Assembly: GCA_965226025.1 (NCBI GenBank)
Contig: CBDDCD010000001.1
Span: 1,798,001 to 1,862,000 of the forward strand
Direction: 5' to 3'
Source: Moanibacter sp965226025
GTDB taxonomy: Bacteria > Verrucomicrobiota > Verrucomicrobiia > Opitutales > UBA2987
Length of the DNA stretch: 64,000 nucleotides
The translations under genes were made by a program, and so were the position numbers. The notes beneath the pieces are model-generated. The model was not told the DNA's origin. It saw only the letters and a program-made list of their open reading frames with translations, and made no database searches. Shown here piece after piece: positions 42,961 through 51,179 of the stretch (its first letter is position 1; every line of letters begins with the position of its first letter).

Positions 42961-43893
42961 CTATCGCCGGGTTCCTTTGAGCCCTCGATTCCTGGGGTGG
43001 AATTGATCGTGTTGATCGATCAACCTCCGCTTCTCTACGGCGGTGTAGATTTGAGTAGTGGAAACATCGGCGTGGCCCAGCATTTCCTGGATGGATCGCA
43101 GATCGGCGCCTCCGCTAAGGAGGTGAGTGGCAAAAGAATGCCGCAGAATGTGCGGCTTGACCGGCTTTTCAATGCCCACCCTGGCAGCGTAACCTTTGAT
43201 CGAACGCCAGATCGTCTTTCTCGATATTGGGCTTCCTCGGGAACTCAAAAAAAGCGCGCTTCCGGTCTTCGGCTTGACTAATTTCGGTCGGCCTGCAGCC
43301 AGGTAGGCGTCCACTGCATCAATCGCCTTTCGTCCAACCGGAAGGATTCGATCCTTGCCCCCCTTACCCGATACCACCCTCAGGACGCCGCTCTCCCCGT
43401 CAAAGTCCTGCAGATAGAGGGATGAAATTTCGGATACTCGAAGCCCGCTGCTGTAACAGAGTTCCATAATGGCACGGTCGCGAACGCCCTGCGGGGTACC
43501 CCGCTCGGGCGCTTCCAGGAGTCGCTCAATCTCGCCCGCCGTCAAGGTCGCCGGTAATTTGCGAAGCCCTCGCGGACCCTCCACCAGCTCCGTAAAATCG
43601 TTCTCCCGCACCCTTTCCTTGACCAGGTATCGGGCGAGCATTCTCACCGCCGTCAGCTTTCTCGCAAGAGTCGAGACGGCATACCTTTTCGAGGTCAGCC
43701 ATCCTAGCCAAGAAGCAATTGTCTCTGCTTCAACCGTGGACCAACTCTCATGCCCACTCTCCTTCAAATACTGGGCCAATTGCCGGAGATCGGATCCGTA
43801 CGAATCGATCGTATTTCCGGATGCACCTTTTTCCAGATCCAAGTAGGCGAGGAATCTCTCGATTGTCTCCTCAAGGGGAGGCATGTCCGTCAC
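42961..43893 (-). CDS. xerD: Tyrosine recombinase XerC/XerD
   Basis: 310 residues. An N-terminal SAM-like DNA-binding domain (about 5-100) and a catalytic domain with all six residues: Arg152 ('YSSGLRVSEIS'), Lys177 ('VSGKGGKDR'), His248/Arg251 ('PHILRHSFATHLLSGG'), His274 ('MLGHADVSTTQIY') and Tyr283. Length and motifs fit the chromosome-dimer-resolving Xer proteins rather than phage integrases. Which of XerC or XerD it is cannot be settled without the partner. Unusual context: one copy of the 120-bp palindrome C lies on each side, in the same orientation, so the gene with its flanks looks like a cassette. Confidence 0.9.
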   Translation of the reverse strand: MTDMPPLEETIERFLAYLDLEKGASGNTIDSYGSDLRQLAQYLKESGHESWSTVEAETIASWLGWLTSKRYAVSTLARKLTAVRMLARYLVKERVRENDFTELVEGPRGLRKLPATLTAGEIERLLEAPERGTPQGVRDRAIMELCYSSGLRVSEISSLYLQDFDGESGVLRVVSGKGGKDRILPVGRKAIDAVDAYLAAGRPKLVKPKTGSALFLSSRGSPISRKTIWRSIKGYAARVGIEKPVKPHILRHSFATHLLSGGADLRSIQEMLGHADVSTTQIYTAVEKRRLIDQHDQFHPRNRGLKGTRR

Positions 43894-44261
43894 TAGTTCC
43901 AGGGAATGCTTTGATCCGCAAAGCCGTAACTAAAGAAATCCAATACCGAAGGCTCGATTACGAGTGAACAGGTGTACAGTTGCCGCTTACCCTATGATCC
44001 TTGAGAATTGAACATTGGCTATTCAATGTTAGGACGATCAGTGGGATCGAGACAAGGTTCGAGACGAGGTTTGCTCCGCTGAGATCTAAGCTGATAAATG
44101 GGTGCGGTCTTTCTTGATCGAATAAGGAAGGAATCTCGGAACACCCTGGAACCTTGTCTCGAACCTTGTCTACGGCACGACGTTGAATACTAAAATCAAT
44201 GAATTCCCCAGTCTCGACACCATGCTTGAATATTCGAACGGAAAGCCATTGAGTATGAATA
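43894..44261. other. 368-bp gap holding repeat C2
   Basis: Upstream region shared by the divergent Xer and cyclic-nucleotide-binding genes. It holds repeat C2 (44051-44170) and a small hairpin AACATTG-GCTATT-CAATGTT (44011-44030). A minus frame spanning part of it (43958-44455) is antisense to the next gene and not protein-like. Confidence 0.6.
44051..44170 (+). repeat. Palindromic repeat family C, copy C2
   Basis: 120 bp. Arms GACAAGGTTCGAGACGAGG and CCTTGTCTCGAACCTTGTC are complementary at nearly every position. Same length and orientation as C1 on the other side of the Xer gene. Confidence 0.85.
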
Positions 44262-44651
44262 ATGTCCGAGAAAATCATCCGCCTCAACTCGGGGGACATC
44301 GTTATCAGCGAAGGAGACTCAGATTCGGGCCTCTTTATTCTGTCGGAAGGCATTCTCGAAGTCCTGAAAGGAAATGTCACCGTCGCCGAATTCACCAGGC
44401 CGGACACGATTTTTGGAGAGCTCAGTATGATTCTAGGGAAACCACGCACCTGCACCGTAGTGGCGAAAACCGATGCAACTGTGGTGCGTGTCTACCAGAG
44501 CATCGATGAAATGATCCAGACCAATCCAGAACTCGCGAAGAAGCTGCTCTACGTCCTCGCGGATCGGTTGGAGAAGACAACTGAAAAAATGGCCAACCCG
44601 GAAACTAATCTGATTTGGTGTTTCGAAAGACCCCTCTACGGTGATGGCTGA
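44262..44651 (+). CDS. Cyclic-nucleotide-binding-domain protein
   Basis: 129 residues, a single cNMP-binding beta-roll: 'LNSGDIVISEGDSDSGLFIL', 'GILEVLKGNVTVAEFTRPDT' and the phosphate-binding cassette 'IFGELSMILGKPRTCTVVAK' (G-E-x-x-x with R near the end), then a C-terminal helix pair. No DNA-binding or kinase domain is attached, so it may regulate a partner protein. The 3' end overlaps the convergent mpl gene by 47 bp. Confidence 0.85.
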   Translation: MSEKIIRLNSGDIVISEGDSDSGLFILSEGILEVLKGNVTVAEFTRPDTIFGELSMILGKPRTCTVVAKTDATVVRVYQSIDEMIQTNPELAKKLLYVLADRLEKTTEKMANPETNLIWCFERPLYGDG

Positions 44652-46062
44652 GTGCCGCAACCAACTCCTTCATGATTCCATCAAAGGATCCGTTCGTAAA
44701 AAAGCATACCACTCGACTCTCCCCCTCGTCTAATCGCAACTGATGGAGCAACCTTTCGAGGAGCCCTCGATTTTCGTCAAATGCATCCGCAGAAACGCCC
44801 CTCCCCTCTAGAACGCCCGCCAGGTGTGCCGTATTCAGACGCTCCTTTTCAGGTATCTGCGCAGCGCGGTGGACGGGACCGATCAAAACCCGGTCCGCGA
44901 TTCCTAGCGCATCTGCGAATTCAACCTGAAATATGCTCCTCTTGGATGTATTGCTTCGAGGTTCGAAACAGGCGATCAGCTCGTTCCGCCGATACCTCGA
45001 TCGAAGATACGCCAAGGTCTGCCCGATCGCAGTCGGATGATGGCCAAAATCCTCAAACACCGTTGTTCGTTCATCAGCGAAGAGGATCTCCTGCCTCCGC
45101 TTCACTCCGGAAAAGCGCCTAACCGGGCTCAAGTCGATTCGGGTCGGTTCGTCGGGATAGAGCGCAAGTCCGGCCGCAAGCGCAGCCATCGCCGCATTGC
45201 GTGCGTTGAACAGGCCCCCCTGGGACATTGATAGCGCCGTCCAATCAGTTCCTTTCCATTTAAGTACGAAACTAGACTTCCCTCCACGATCTTCGAAATC
45301 GGATATCTGCAAATCACACTCTTCTCCCATTCCTACAGTTACTACCCGAGTCCACTCAACCGGCAAGAGGGCTCGAATGTTCCGGTCGTCGCCGTTGAGG
45401 AGAATATGGCCAGATCGCGGGACCAATCGCAGAAGGTGAGAAAAGCTCCGCTGTACATCCCCTAGATCTCGAAAAATGTCACAGTGATCGAATTCCAGAT
45501 TGTTAATGACCACGATACTGGGAGCGTAGTGGACAAATTTGCTTCGCTTGTCGAAGAAAGCCGAATCGTACTCATCGCCTTCGATAACAAAAGGTGCGCC
45601 ACCATCACCCATCTCGGCGCCGACCGGAAGATCTCGAGGTACTCCTCCCACAAAGTAACCGGCGCGGCTTCCGTTCTCCCGGAGCAAAAATGTAGTCAGT
45701 GCCGTCGTTGTCGTCTTTCCATGCGTTCCCGCGATCACGATGTTGAATCGGTCTTTGAGAACGTACTGTTGGAGAAGCGCAGGTAACGACAGAATCGGAA
45801 ATCGACGCGATTCAAGCAGCCATTCAACTTCAGGATTACCCCGAGAGATCGTGTTTCCGACGACCACCGAATCGGGTTTCAGATCTTCCAGTCTGTCGTC
45901 ATCGTAGCCCTCGAAAGTCTCTATTCCAGCCTCCTTCAGCAGTTCAGACATTGGTGGATAGGTCCCCGAATCAACCCCCGACACCGAATGACCCAAGCGA
46001 TCCAACAGAATCGCCGCATTTCCCATCGCAACACCGCAAATTCCTATGAAATAGAACTTCAT
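44605..46062 (-). CDS. mpl: UDP-N-acetylmuramate:L-Ala-gamma-D-Glu-meso-DAP ligase (murein recycling)
   Basis: 485 residues from ATG 46062 ('MKFYFIGICGVAMGNAAILL'), the usual start. A frame reaching 46149 is encoded by repeat A5 and rejected. The Mur-ligase P-loop is 'VIAGTHGKTTTTALTTFLL', the Mpl-type central motif is 'FVIEGDEYDSAFFDKRSKFV' and the C-terminal domain carries 'VFEDFGHHPTAIGQTLAYLR' and 'CFEPRSNTSKRSIFQ'. It rejoins recovered tripeptide to UDP-MurNAc, so the cell recycles meso-DAP peptidoglycan. The presence of dapF 5 kb away agrees with DAP-type murein. The start codon directly abuts repeat A5, so its leader is repeat DNA. Confidence 0.92.
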   Translation of the reverse strand: MKFYFIGICGVAMGNAAILLDRLGHSVSGVDSGTYPPMSELLKEAGIETFEGYDDDRLEDLKPDSVVVGNTISRGNPEVEWLLESRRFPILSLPALLQQYVLKDRFNIVIAGTHGKTTTTALTTFLLRENGSRAGYFVGGVPRDLPVGAEMGDGGAPFVIEGDEYDSAFFDKRSKFVHYAPSIVVINNLEFDHCDIFRDLGDVQRSFSHLLRLVPRSGHILLNGDDRNIRALLPVEWTRVVTVGMGEECDLQISDFEDRGGKSSFVLKWKGTDWTALSMSQGGLFNARNAAMAALAAGLALYPDEPTRIDLSPVRRFSGVKRRQEILFADERTTVFEDFGHHPTAIGQTLAYLRSRYRRNELIACFEPRSNTSKRSIFQVEFADALGIADRVLIGPVHRAAQIPEKERLNTAHLAGVLEGRGVSADAFDENRGLLERLLHQLRLDEGESRVVCFFTNGSFDGIMKELVAALSHHRRGVFRNTKSD

Positions 46063-46063
46063 G

Positions 46064-46132
46064 CTAGGAGTCTGCCGGACTTTGACACTCGATTGCTTGG
46101 CAAAATACAAATTTCCTCCGACAGACTTCCAG
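46064..46132 (+). repeat. Palindromic repeat family A, copy A5
   Basis: CTAGGAGTCTGCCGGAC ... TCCGACAGACTTCCAG, core CTCGATTGCTTGGCAA. It begins one base beyond the mpl start codon, forming the whole proximal leader of that gene. Confidence 0.85.
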
Positions 46133-46192
46133 CAGTAACGTTTCAACATTTGACAATCCAGCGGATCGTCGGACAGAGTCCTTGCGATCTCG

Positions 46193-47194
46193 ATGTTCAG
46201 CCGTCTCCTTCTGCTCTCGATCTTTGTTCACTGTCTCTCCTCGGCCCCCGGTTCTGAGCTTGAATCCAACGGCGAGAGAATCAGAAACCTTGACCCAAGG
46301 CTCCTCGACCCGGTCTTTTTCAGTGGACTGAAGGAGTTGCCCGACTATGAAATCCTCCTCCGTGGAATCGGCGCCCTTTATCCCGGTACCATCATCTCCG
46401 AACCACCAGAAGACCCAGAATTGAATCATAGGCCTCCCGGAGTCAAGAGACTGAAACGGGGAATTACTTACATCAGAGTCTACGGTCTTCAGGCAGACCT
46501 GACTCCGATCATAGAGTATCTGTCGAAGCCCGCCGTCGTCTTGGACCTGAGAAATATCCATTCCGATCTCGAGGGGACAATCTCCTTTGGGCATCTTCTG
46601 TCTGCCAACGAGACCAAAAAGCTACAGCTCCTGGGCACCTTTAAGGACAAAACAGAACTCGATCTGGACCCCGCCGAAAAAGCCGAAGCGAATGACGAGA
46701 CACGGCCTTTCCCACTCATCATCCTCGTTAACCGAGGGACCAAAGGTCCCCTCGAAGCGCTCCTCGACGGGATTCAGGCTCTTGACGAATTTATCCTCAT
46801 CGGCGCATCCACTGCCGGCCAAACGGCTGTCTACAGCAAGCTGGACAATACTCCCTATTACATAATCTCGGGCGAAATTCGGCCTCCTTCCGGAGAGTCA
46901 TTGCTGAATATAGGTCTACAACCGGAAATCGATGTTTCGACCAATCCCCTTCAAGATACTCGGGCCTACTACGCCTACGAAAAGGGGGTAGACATTGAAA
47001 CCCTGGTGGACTTCCACCTCCGGGAAGAGGAAGGAATCTCCCAGCGCCCTGGCGATCCGAATGGCGCCAACTCAACCGGGGGCGCAGGTCAAGCCGCTCC
47101 CGCCTCCATCAATCGTCTATCTGATCCGATTTTGCAAGAAGCGATCAATATCATTGTTGCTTTACAAGTCCTGCGGAGGATGCCAAGTTTCTAG
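46193..47194 (+). CDS. Secreted S41-peptidase-fold protein lacking the catalytic serine
   Basis: 333 residues. Signal peptide 'MFSRLLLLSIFVHCLSS'. The core follows the tail-specific-protease (S41) order: 'ITYIRVYGLQADLTPIIEYL', 'PAVVLDLRNIHSDLEGTISF', 'FPLIILVNRGTKGPLEALLD', 'FILIGASTAGQTAVYSKLDN' and 'YYIISGEIRPPSGESLLNIG' then 'LQPEIDV'. In active S41 enzymes the segment after 'LVN' reads T-A-S-A-S-E with the nucleophilic Ser; here it is T-K-G-P-L-E, so it is probably inactive and may bind peptides. A Gly/Pro-rich linker and a C-terminal helix follow. The TAG stop is made of the first bases of an A' repeat. Confidence 0.72.
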   Translation: MFSRLLLLSIFVHCLSSAPGSELESNGERIRNLDPRLLDPVFFSGLKELPDYEILLRGIGALYPGTIISEPPEDPELNHRPPGVKRLKRGITYIRVYGLQADLTPIIEYLSKPAVVLDLRNIHSDLEGTISFGHLLSANETKKLQLLGTFKDKTELDLDPAEKAEANDETRPFPLIILVNRGTKGPLEALLDGIQALDEFILIGASTAGQTAVYSKLDNTPYYIISGEIRPPSGESLLNIGLQPEIDVSTNPLQDTRAYYAYEKGVDIETLVDFHLREEEGISQRPGDPNGANSTGGAGQAAPASINRLSDPILQEAINIIVALQVLRRMPSF

Positions 47195-47290
47195 GAATCT
47201 GTCGGACTTTGAACTTCGCACCATCGGGGAGGTTCGGATTGAATGGTGAAGGGTGTAAATGTCGGCCAAGTCCATACCGACAGATTTCTG
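47191..47290 (+). repeat. Repeat A' (long form of family A), forward orientation
   Basis: CTAGGAATCTGTCGGACTTT ... ACCGACAGATTTCTG, 100 bp. It aligns along its length with the copy at 58170 (shared TGAACTTCG, GAGGTTC and a TGTAAAT/TGAAATA block). The preceding gene's stop codon is its bases 2-4. It is directly followed by copy A6. Confidence 0.8.
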
Positions 47291-47359
47291 TTAGGAGTTT
47301 GTCGGGCGGACTTTTTCACTTGCAGAGCAATCGAATCATAAAGTCCGACAGACTCCCAG
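47291..47359 (-). repeat. Palindromic repeat family A, copy A6
   Basis: TTAGGAGTTTGTCGGGC ... GTCCGACAGACTCCCAG; core reversed (CACTTGCAGAGCAATCGAAT). Head to tail with the A' copy. Confidence 0.85.
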
Positions 47360-47471
47360 TCCGGCTTTTTTACACACTTCGTAGCCAGACGGGATAAATT
47401 CCGGAAAGGGAGGCGACCAACAGATTCCGGAAGATCGGAATTACGAACATCTCCATCGGAAACGCCCAAGG

Positions 47472-47972
47472 ATGTCAGCTCGAGCCAACTACGTCACTTG
47501 CGTATGCACCGCAAATGTGTGTCGAAGTCCGATGGCCGAAAAGCTTCTCCGTCACGCTCTGGCCAAGGAAAAGGAACCGCTTTCCGCCCTCAATATCACA
47601 TCAACTGGGGTCTCGGCCGTCGATGGCGATACCGCCTCAATGAACTCGATACGGGCGCTGGAGAAAGTCGGACTCGATCTCAGCAAACACCGAAGCCGAA
47701 GGATTACCCGGGAGTTGGTCAACGCTTCCATCGTACTCCTCTGTATGACGGAGATGCACCGATATCAGTTGAGCCAGATGTTCGAAGATCTTGATGCTCC
47801 GATCCTACTCTTTCGCGAGAAACTGCCTTCGGCTACTCAAATCCAGATTGCGGATCCTTTCGGTATGAGTCTGAGCGCCTATGAGGATTGTAGGGACGAA
47901 CTCGTGGAAGCAATCCCCAGTGTCGTCGCCTACCTGCGAGACCTGGTGCAGACTCCCCCTGACGAGAAGTGA
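47472..47972 (+). CDS. Low-molecular-weight protein-tyrosine phosphatase
   Basis: 166 residues. P-loop C-x5-R is Cys12-Arg18 in 'VCTANVCRSPMAEKLL', and the general-acid Asp128 is in 'QIADPFGMSLSAYEDC' (DP motif). Family members (Wzb/Etp or arginine phosphatase YwlE) dephosphorylate phosphotyrosine or phosphoarginine. No BY-kinase lies next to it, although a long polysaccharide locus is in the same window. The Thr at the second P-loop position ('CTANVCRS') is the form common in YwlE-type arginine phosphatases, so that option is open. GTGA overlap with the next gene. Confidence 0.88.
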   Translation: MSARANYVTCVCTANVCRSPMAEKLLRHALAKEKEPLSALNITSTGVSAVDGDTASMNSIRALEKVGLDLSKHRSRRITRELVNASIVLLCMTEMHRYQLSQMFEDLDAPILLFREKLPSATQIQIADPFGMSLSAYEDCRDELVEAIPSVVAYLRDLVQTPPDEK

Positions 47973-48727
47973 ACCCCATTCTCTTAGCCCTCTCCTCACA
48001 CCCTCTTCTCAAACCTCAACGGGGAAGCGCAAAGTCCGCCTTTACGCTGGTAGAACTCCTCACCGTGATCGCGATAATCGGAATCCTCGCTGTCCTTCTC
48101 ATACCGGCGGTGGGTAAAGCGAGAGAGCTCGCCCAAAGGGAGAAATCGCGCAGCAACCTTCGTCAGATTGCGGTCGCCTACCTGGCATTCTCAATCGAAG
48201 GAAATCGAACTCGGACGATACCGATTTTCGGATCCAAAGCGGTGACGAATATCTACGATTTCGGGGAGATTCTGGCTCGAGAATCCGATCTCAACGACGC
48301 GCTTCTCTACTTTCTCGATGCCGACCCCAGGGCGGCCGCCGTGGAATTACCCAGGGTAATCATCCGAAAGAATAGATCGACTGGGAAGGTGACCAAAGTG
48401 GATAGGTGGTTCGGATCCCCTGTAGCCTATGAAGCCGCCGCCGGACTTAGCCCGAACTCCCCGGCGACCACGACCCCTCTGATCTGGACACGGGGATTAC
48501 AAGCGGACGGAACCTGGAATCCGGATGCGTCTCCCTGGGAAAGTGGAGGAGGCCACATCGCTTTTCTCGACGGGCACGTCGAATACCACAAGACTCTCGA
48601 AGGAGACGACGGTGGCGGCGTCCTGCTCGATTACGTCACTCAGGAACCCACTAAAAACATCAAGCAAGCGATCGGACCCAAAGCAATCATCGTGAAACCG
48701 ATACTGGGTGACTTGAATGGAGGCTAA
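47969..48727 (+). CDS. Type II/IV-pilin-like protein with prepilin N-terminus
   Basis: 252 residues from GTG 47969, coupled to the phosphatase gene. 'SAFTLVELLTVIAIIGILAV' is the prepilin cleavage/methylation segment (cleavage before Phe, with Ala in place of the usual Gly). The C-terminus 'GGGHIAFLDGHVEYHKTLEG' is the H-x9-DG-type end found in the many pseudopilins of Verrucomicrobiota and Planctomycetota. Probable role: surface or periplasmic pseudopilus-like subunit, processed by PilD and assembled by a type II-secretion-like machine. No other pilus genes are nearby. Confidence 0.85.
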   Translation: MNPILLALSSHPLLKPQRGSAKSAFTLVELLTVIAIIGILAVLLIPAVGKARELAQREKSRSNLRQIAVAYLAFSIEGNRTRTIPIFGSKAVTNIYDFGEILARESDLNDALLYFLDADPRAAAVELPRVIIRKNRSTGKVTKVDRWFGSPVAYEAAAGLSPNSPATTTPLIWTRGLQADGTWNPDASPWESGGGHIAFLDGHVEYHKTLEGDDGGGVLLDYVTQEPTKNIKQAIGPKAIIVKPILGDLNGG

Positions 48728-48730
48728 TCC

Positions 48731-48819
48731 AGCCCGCTTTTCTCAAGATTTCCAGCATTCCATTGCGGCAGAACCTCCCTCCCTTTGCGGTGCTGATTGC
48801 CGGCCCCAAGAAGCGGGCT
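48731..48819. repeat. Palindromic repeat family B, copy B3
   Basis: 89 bp. AGCCCGCTTTTC ... AGAAGCGGGCT. It starts four bases after the pilin stop. Its last bases are shared with the CTAG that begins repeat A7. Confidence 0.85.
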
Positions 48820-48886
48820 AGGAATCTGTCGGACGCACTCTGTCACTTGCATAGCAATCGAACATCCAAGACCGGTAGACTTCTAG
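48818..48886 (-). repeat. Palindromic repeat family A, copy A7
   Basis: CTAGGAATCTGTCGGAC ... GACCGGTAGACTTCTAG, core reversed (CACTTGCATAGCAATCGAAC). It overlaps B3 by two bases and ends 22 bp before the RNase R start. Confidence 0.85.
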
Positions 48887-48908
48887 CCGGCCGCCAAATT
48901 CATAATTC

Positions 48909-51179
48909 ATGCCAACAGACAAAGACATCCTGAACCTTCTGGGAAACCGGACCTACCTCCCGTTGAGAGCCCAAGAAATTGGCCAAAGTCTCAAGTTGGA
49001 GAGGAATCAGGTTTCCACCCTGCAAAGGAGACTAAACCGGCTTGTCGCATCCGGAAGGATAGCTAGAATCGGCGAGAGGCGCTACTGTTTACCAGAGGAC
49101 GCGGATCTCGTTTCCGGTATCATCAAATTCCGGCAGAGCGGCTCCGCCACGATCGTTCCGGATTCGGATTCGGGAAAGTCGGGACGAGAGGTTCTCACCG
49201 TACGCGCGAGGGATACCGGAGTGTCGATGCACGGAGACCGTGTATTCGCACAGATCGATCGCCGAAAGAAGAAGACCTTCAGCTACCGAATGGGACGAAA
49301 AGGAAAGGCGGTCGCAATTCCGGAACCCGATCAAGCTCGGGTGATTCGCATCATCGAGAGGGCCCGCACAACCGTTGCCGGCACCCTCAAACGGAGCCAT
49401 CATTACTTCTATGTGATCCCGGACGACCCCAGGTTGAACTTCGACTTGCTCGTTCCAAATCCCCAGAAATCCTCCCTCTGCCCACATCCGAAAGTCGACC
49501 ATAAGGTACTGGTCGAACTCAAAGAATGGAAGGACCGGCACCTTAATCCGGAAGGCGAAATTGTCCGCGTCTTAGGTAAGACCCACACTCCGTCCGCAGA
49601 ATACGAAGCGATTCTGAGCAGTTTTCATCTCAGTCCCGACTTCCCCCAGACCGTCCTCTCGGAGAGCACAAGTATTCCCAGTGTCATTCGCAAGAGAGAC
49701 CTCAAAGGCCGTCTTGATCTCAGGGAACTGTATACCTTTACCATCGATCCCGACGATGCGAAGGACTTTGACGACGCTCTTTCGATCGAGGAGTTGGCTT
49801 CCGGAGAGACGCGGATCGGTATCCACATCGCCGACGTTAGCGCCTATGTGAAACCGGGCTCAGCTCTCGACCGAGAGGCCCAAAAACGCGGAAATTCCAC
49901 ATACCTGGTGGGTTCGGTGATTCCCATGCTCCCCCCTTCTCTCTCCAACGGTATCTGCAGCTTGGTGGAGGGAGAAGATCGCCTCACCAAGAGTGTGCTC
50001 CTGACATTTTCCCAGAAAGGTCGCATCCAAAACACCACCTTCGCCAATACCGTGATTCGCAGTCGAAAGCGTCTCACCTATTCTCAAGCCTTCGCTCTCC
50101 TCAAGAAGACCGAACGTAACCAGTTGCTCCAAATTCCGACGCCGCCCGCCCATCAAACCGGTTCATCGGGTCGGCCTTTGTCGACCTTGAATGAACGGGA
50201 GATAAAACGGCTGCGGAACAATCTGAGATTGCTTTGGAATACTGCCCGACGACTGCGTTCTCAACGAACAAACAAGGGGAGCCTCGAACTCGACACAACG
50301 GAAGTGAAAATAGTCGTCGATAAAAAGGGATTTGCTGCCAGGATCGAAAAGATTCCCTATGATGAGAGCCACCAGCTCATTGAAGAATTCATGCTGGCGG
50401 CGAATGAGAGTATCGCGAAAACGATAGGCGCCGCGCAGATCCCCCTGATTTACAGAGTCCACGATCGGCCGGAAGCGGAGCGGCTGGTGGAACTTCGCGA
50501 GTACCTCTCGAATTTCGAGATCCAGGCGGGAGACCTCACTCATCGAAAAGAAATGGTGAAACTGGTCCGTATGATCAAGTCACACCCACTCAGTTCCCTT
50601 TTGCGTATCGAATTGTTGCGCAGTATGAAACCGGCTTGCTACCGGAATCAGCGCGACGGACACTACGGGTTGAACAAGGCACACTACGCCCACTTCACCT
50701 CCCCGATTCGTCGCTACACCGATCTTATACTACATCGCATTCTCGATCGCTATCTCATAGCGCAGAAAGCCCAAACGGCTCCGGAACGGAAGATCAAGCA
50801 CTATGGAGCCGGCAATCTTGAATCCCTCTCCGGCCATCTTACCCTGACCCAGCAAAACAGCAAGGAGGCGGAGAGAGAATCTGTCAAAGTAAAGCTTCTT
50901 GAATATTTCGAACGGGAGACGAAGAAGCGCAAAAAAGAATCCTACGAGGCTTTGATAAGAGATGTGAGAAACCATGGGCTCTTTGTGGAACTGAAAGACT
51001 CGATGGCATATGGTTTTGTGCAGTCCTCCGATCTGCCTCACGATTTTTATTCCATGGGCGAAAGAGGTTCAGCCCTCGTAGGACGAAAGAGCGGAACATC
51101 CTACCGCGTTGGCCAGTCGATCCGCGTTGTGGTTAAGAAGGTCGATCGGTTCAAACGTCAGATCGATTTCGCAGTATGA
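48909..51179 (+). CDS. rnr: Ribonuclease R
   Basis: 756 residues in the usual order: winged-helix N-terminus ('LKLERNQVSTLQRRLNRLVA'), two cold-shock domains (about 75-230), RNB catalytic domain with the Mg-binding Asp cluster 'TIDPDDAKDFDDALSIE' and 'YRVHDRPEAERLVELREYL', 'HYGLNKAHYAHFTSPIRRYT', and a C-terminal S1 domain. It degrades structured RNA 3' to 5' in the cytoplasm. The basic tail seen in gammaproteobacterial RNase R is absent. ATGA overlap with dapF. Confidence 0.95.
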   Translation: MPTDKDILNLLGNRTYLPLRAQEIGQSLKLERNQVSTLQRRLNRLVASGRIARIGERRYCLPEDADLVSGIIKFRQSGSATIVPDSDSGKSGREVLTVRARDTGVSMHGDRVFAQIDRRKKKTFSYRMGRKGKAVAIPEPDQARVIRIIERARTTVAGTLKRSHHYFYVIPDDPRLNFDLLVPNPQKSSLCPHPKVDHKVLVELKEWKDRHLNPEGEIVRVLGKTHTPSAEYEAILSSFHLSPDFPQTVLSESTSIPSVIRKRDLKGRLDLRELYTFTIDPDDAKDFDDALSIEELASGETRIGIHIADVSAYVKPGSALDREAQKRGNSTYLVGSVIPMLPPSLSNGICSLVEGEDRLTKSVLLTFSQKGRIQNTTFANTVIRSRKRLTYSQAFALLKKTERNQLLQIPTPPAHQTGSSGRPLSTLNEREIKRLRNNLRLLWNTARRLRSQRTNKGSLELDTTEVKIVVDKKGFAARIEKIPYDESHQLIEEFMLAANESIAKTIGAAQIPLIYRVHDRPEAERLVELREYLSNFEIQAGDLTHRKEMVKLVRMIKSHPLSSLLRIELLRSMKPACYRNQRDGHYGLNKAHYAHFTSPIRRYTDLILHRILDRYLIAQKAQTAPERKIKHYGAGNLESLSGHLTLTQQNSKEAERESVKVKLLEYFERETKKRKKESYEALIRDVRNHGLFVELKDSMAYGFVQSSDLPHDFYSMGERGSALVGRKSGTSYRVGQSIRVVVKKVDRFKRQIDFAV

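Noticed and set aside
46063..46149. 29-residue N-terminal extension of Mpl
   Set aside because: Encoded entirely by repeat A5; Mpl proteins begin at the nucleotide-binding strand at 46062.
38929..48886. Repeat family A as a CRISPR array
   Set aside because: Copies are dispersed over tens of kilobases between genes, not regularly spaced, and no cas genes are present.
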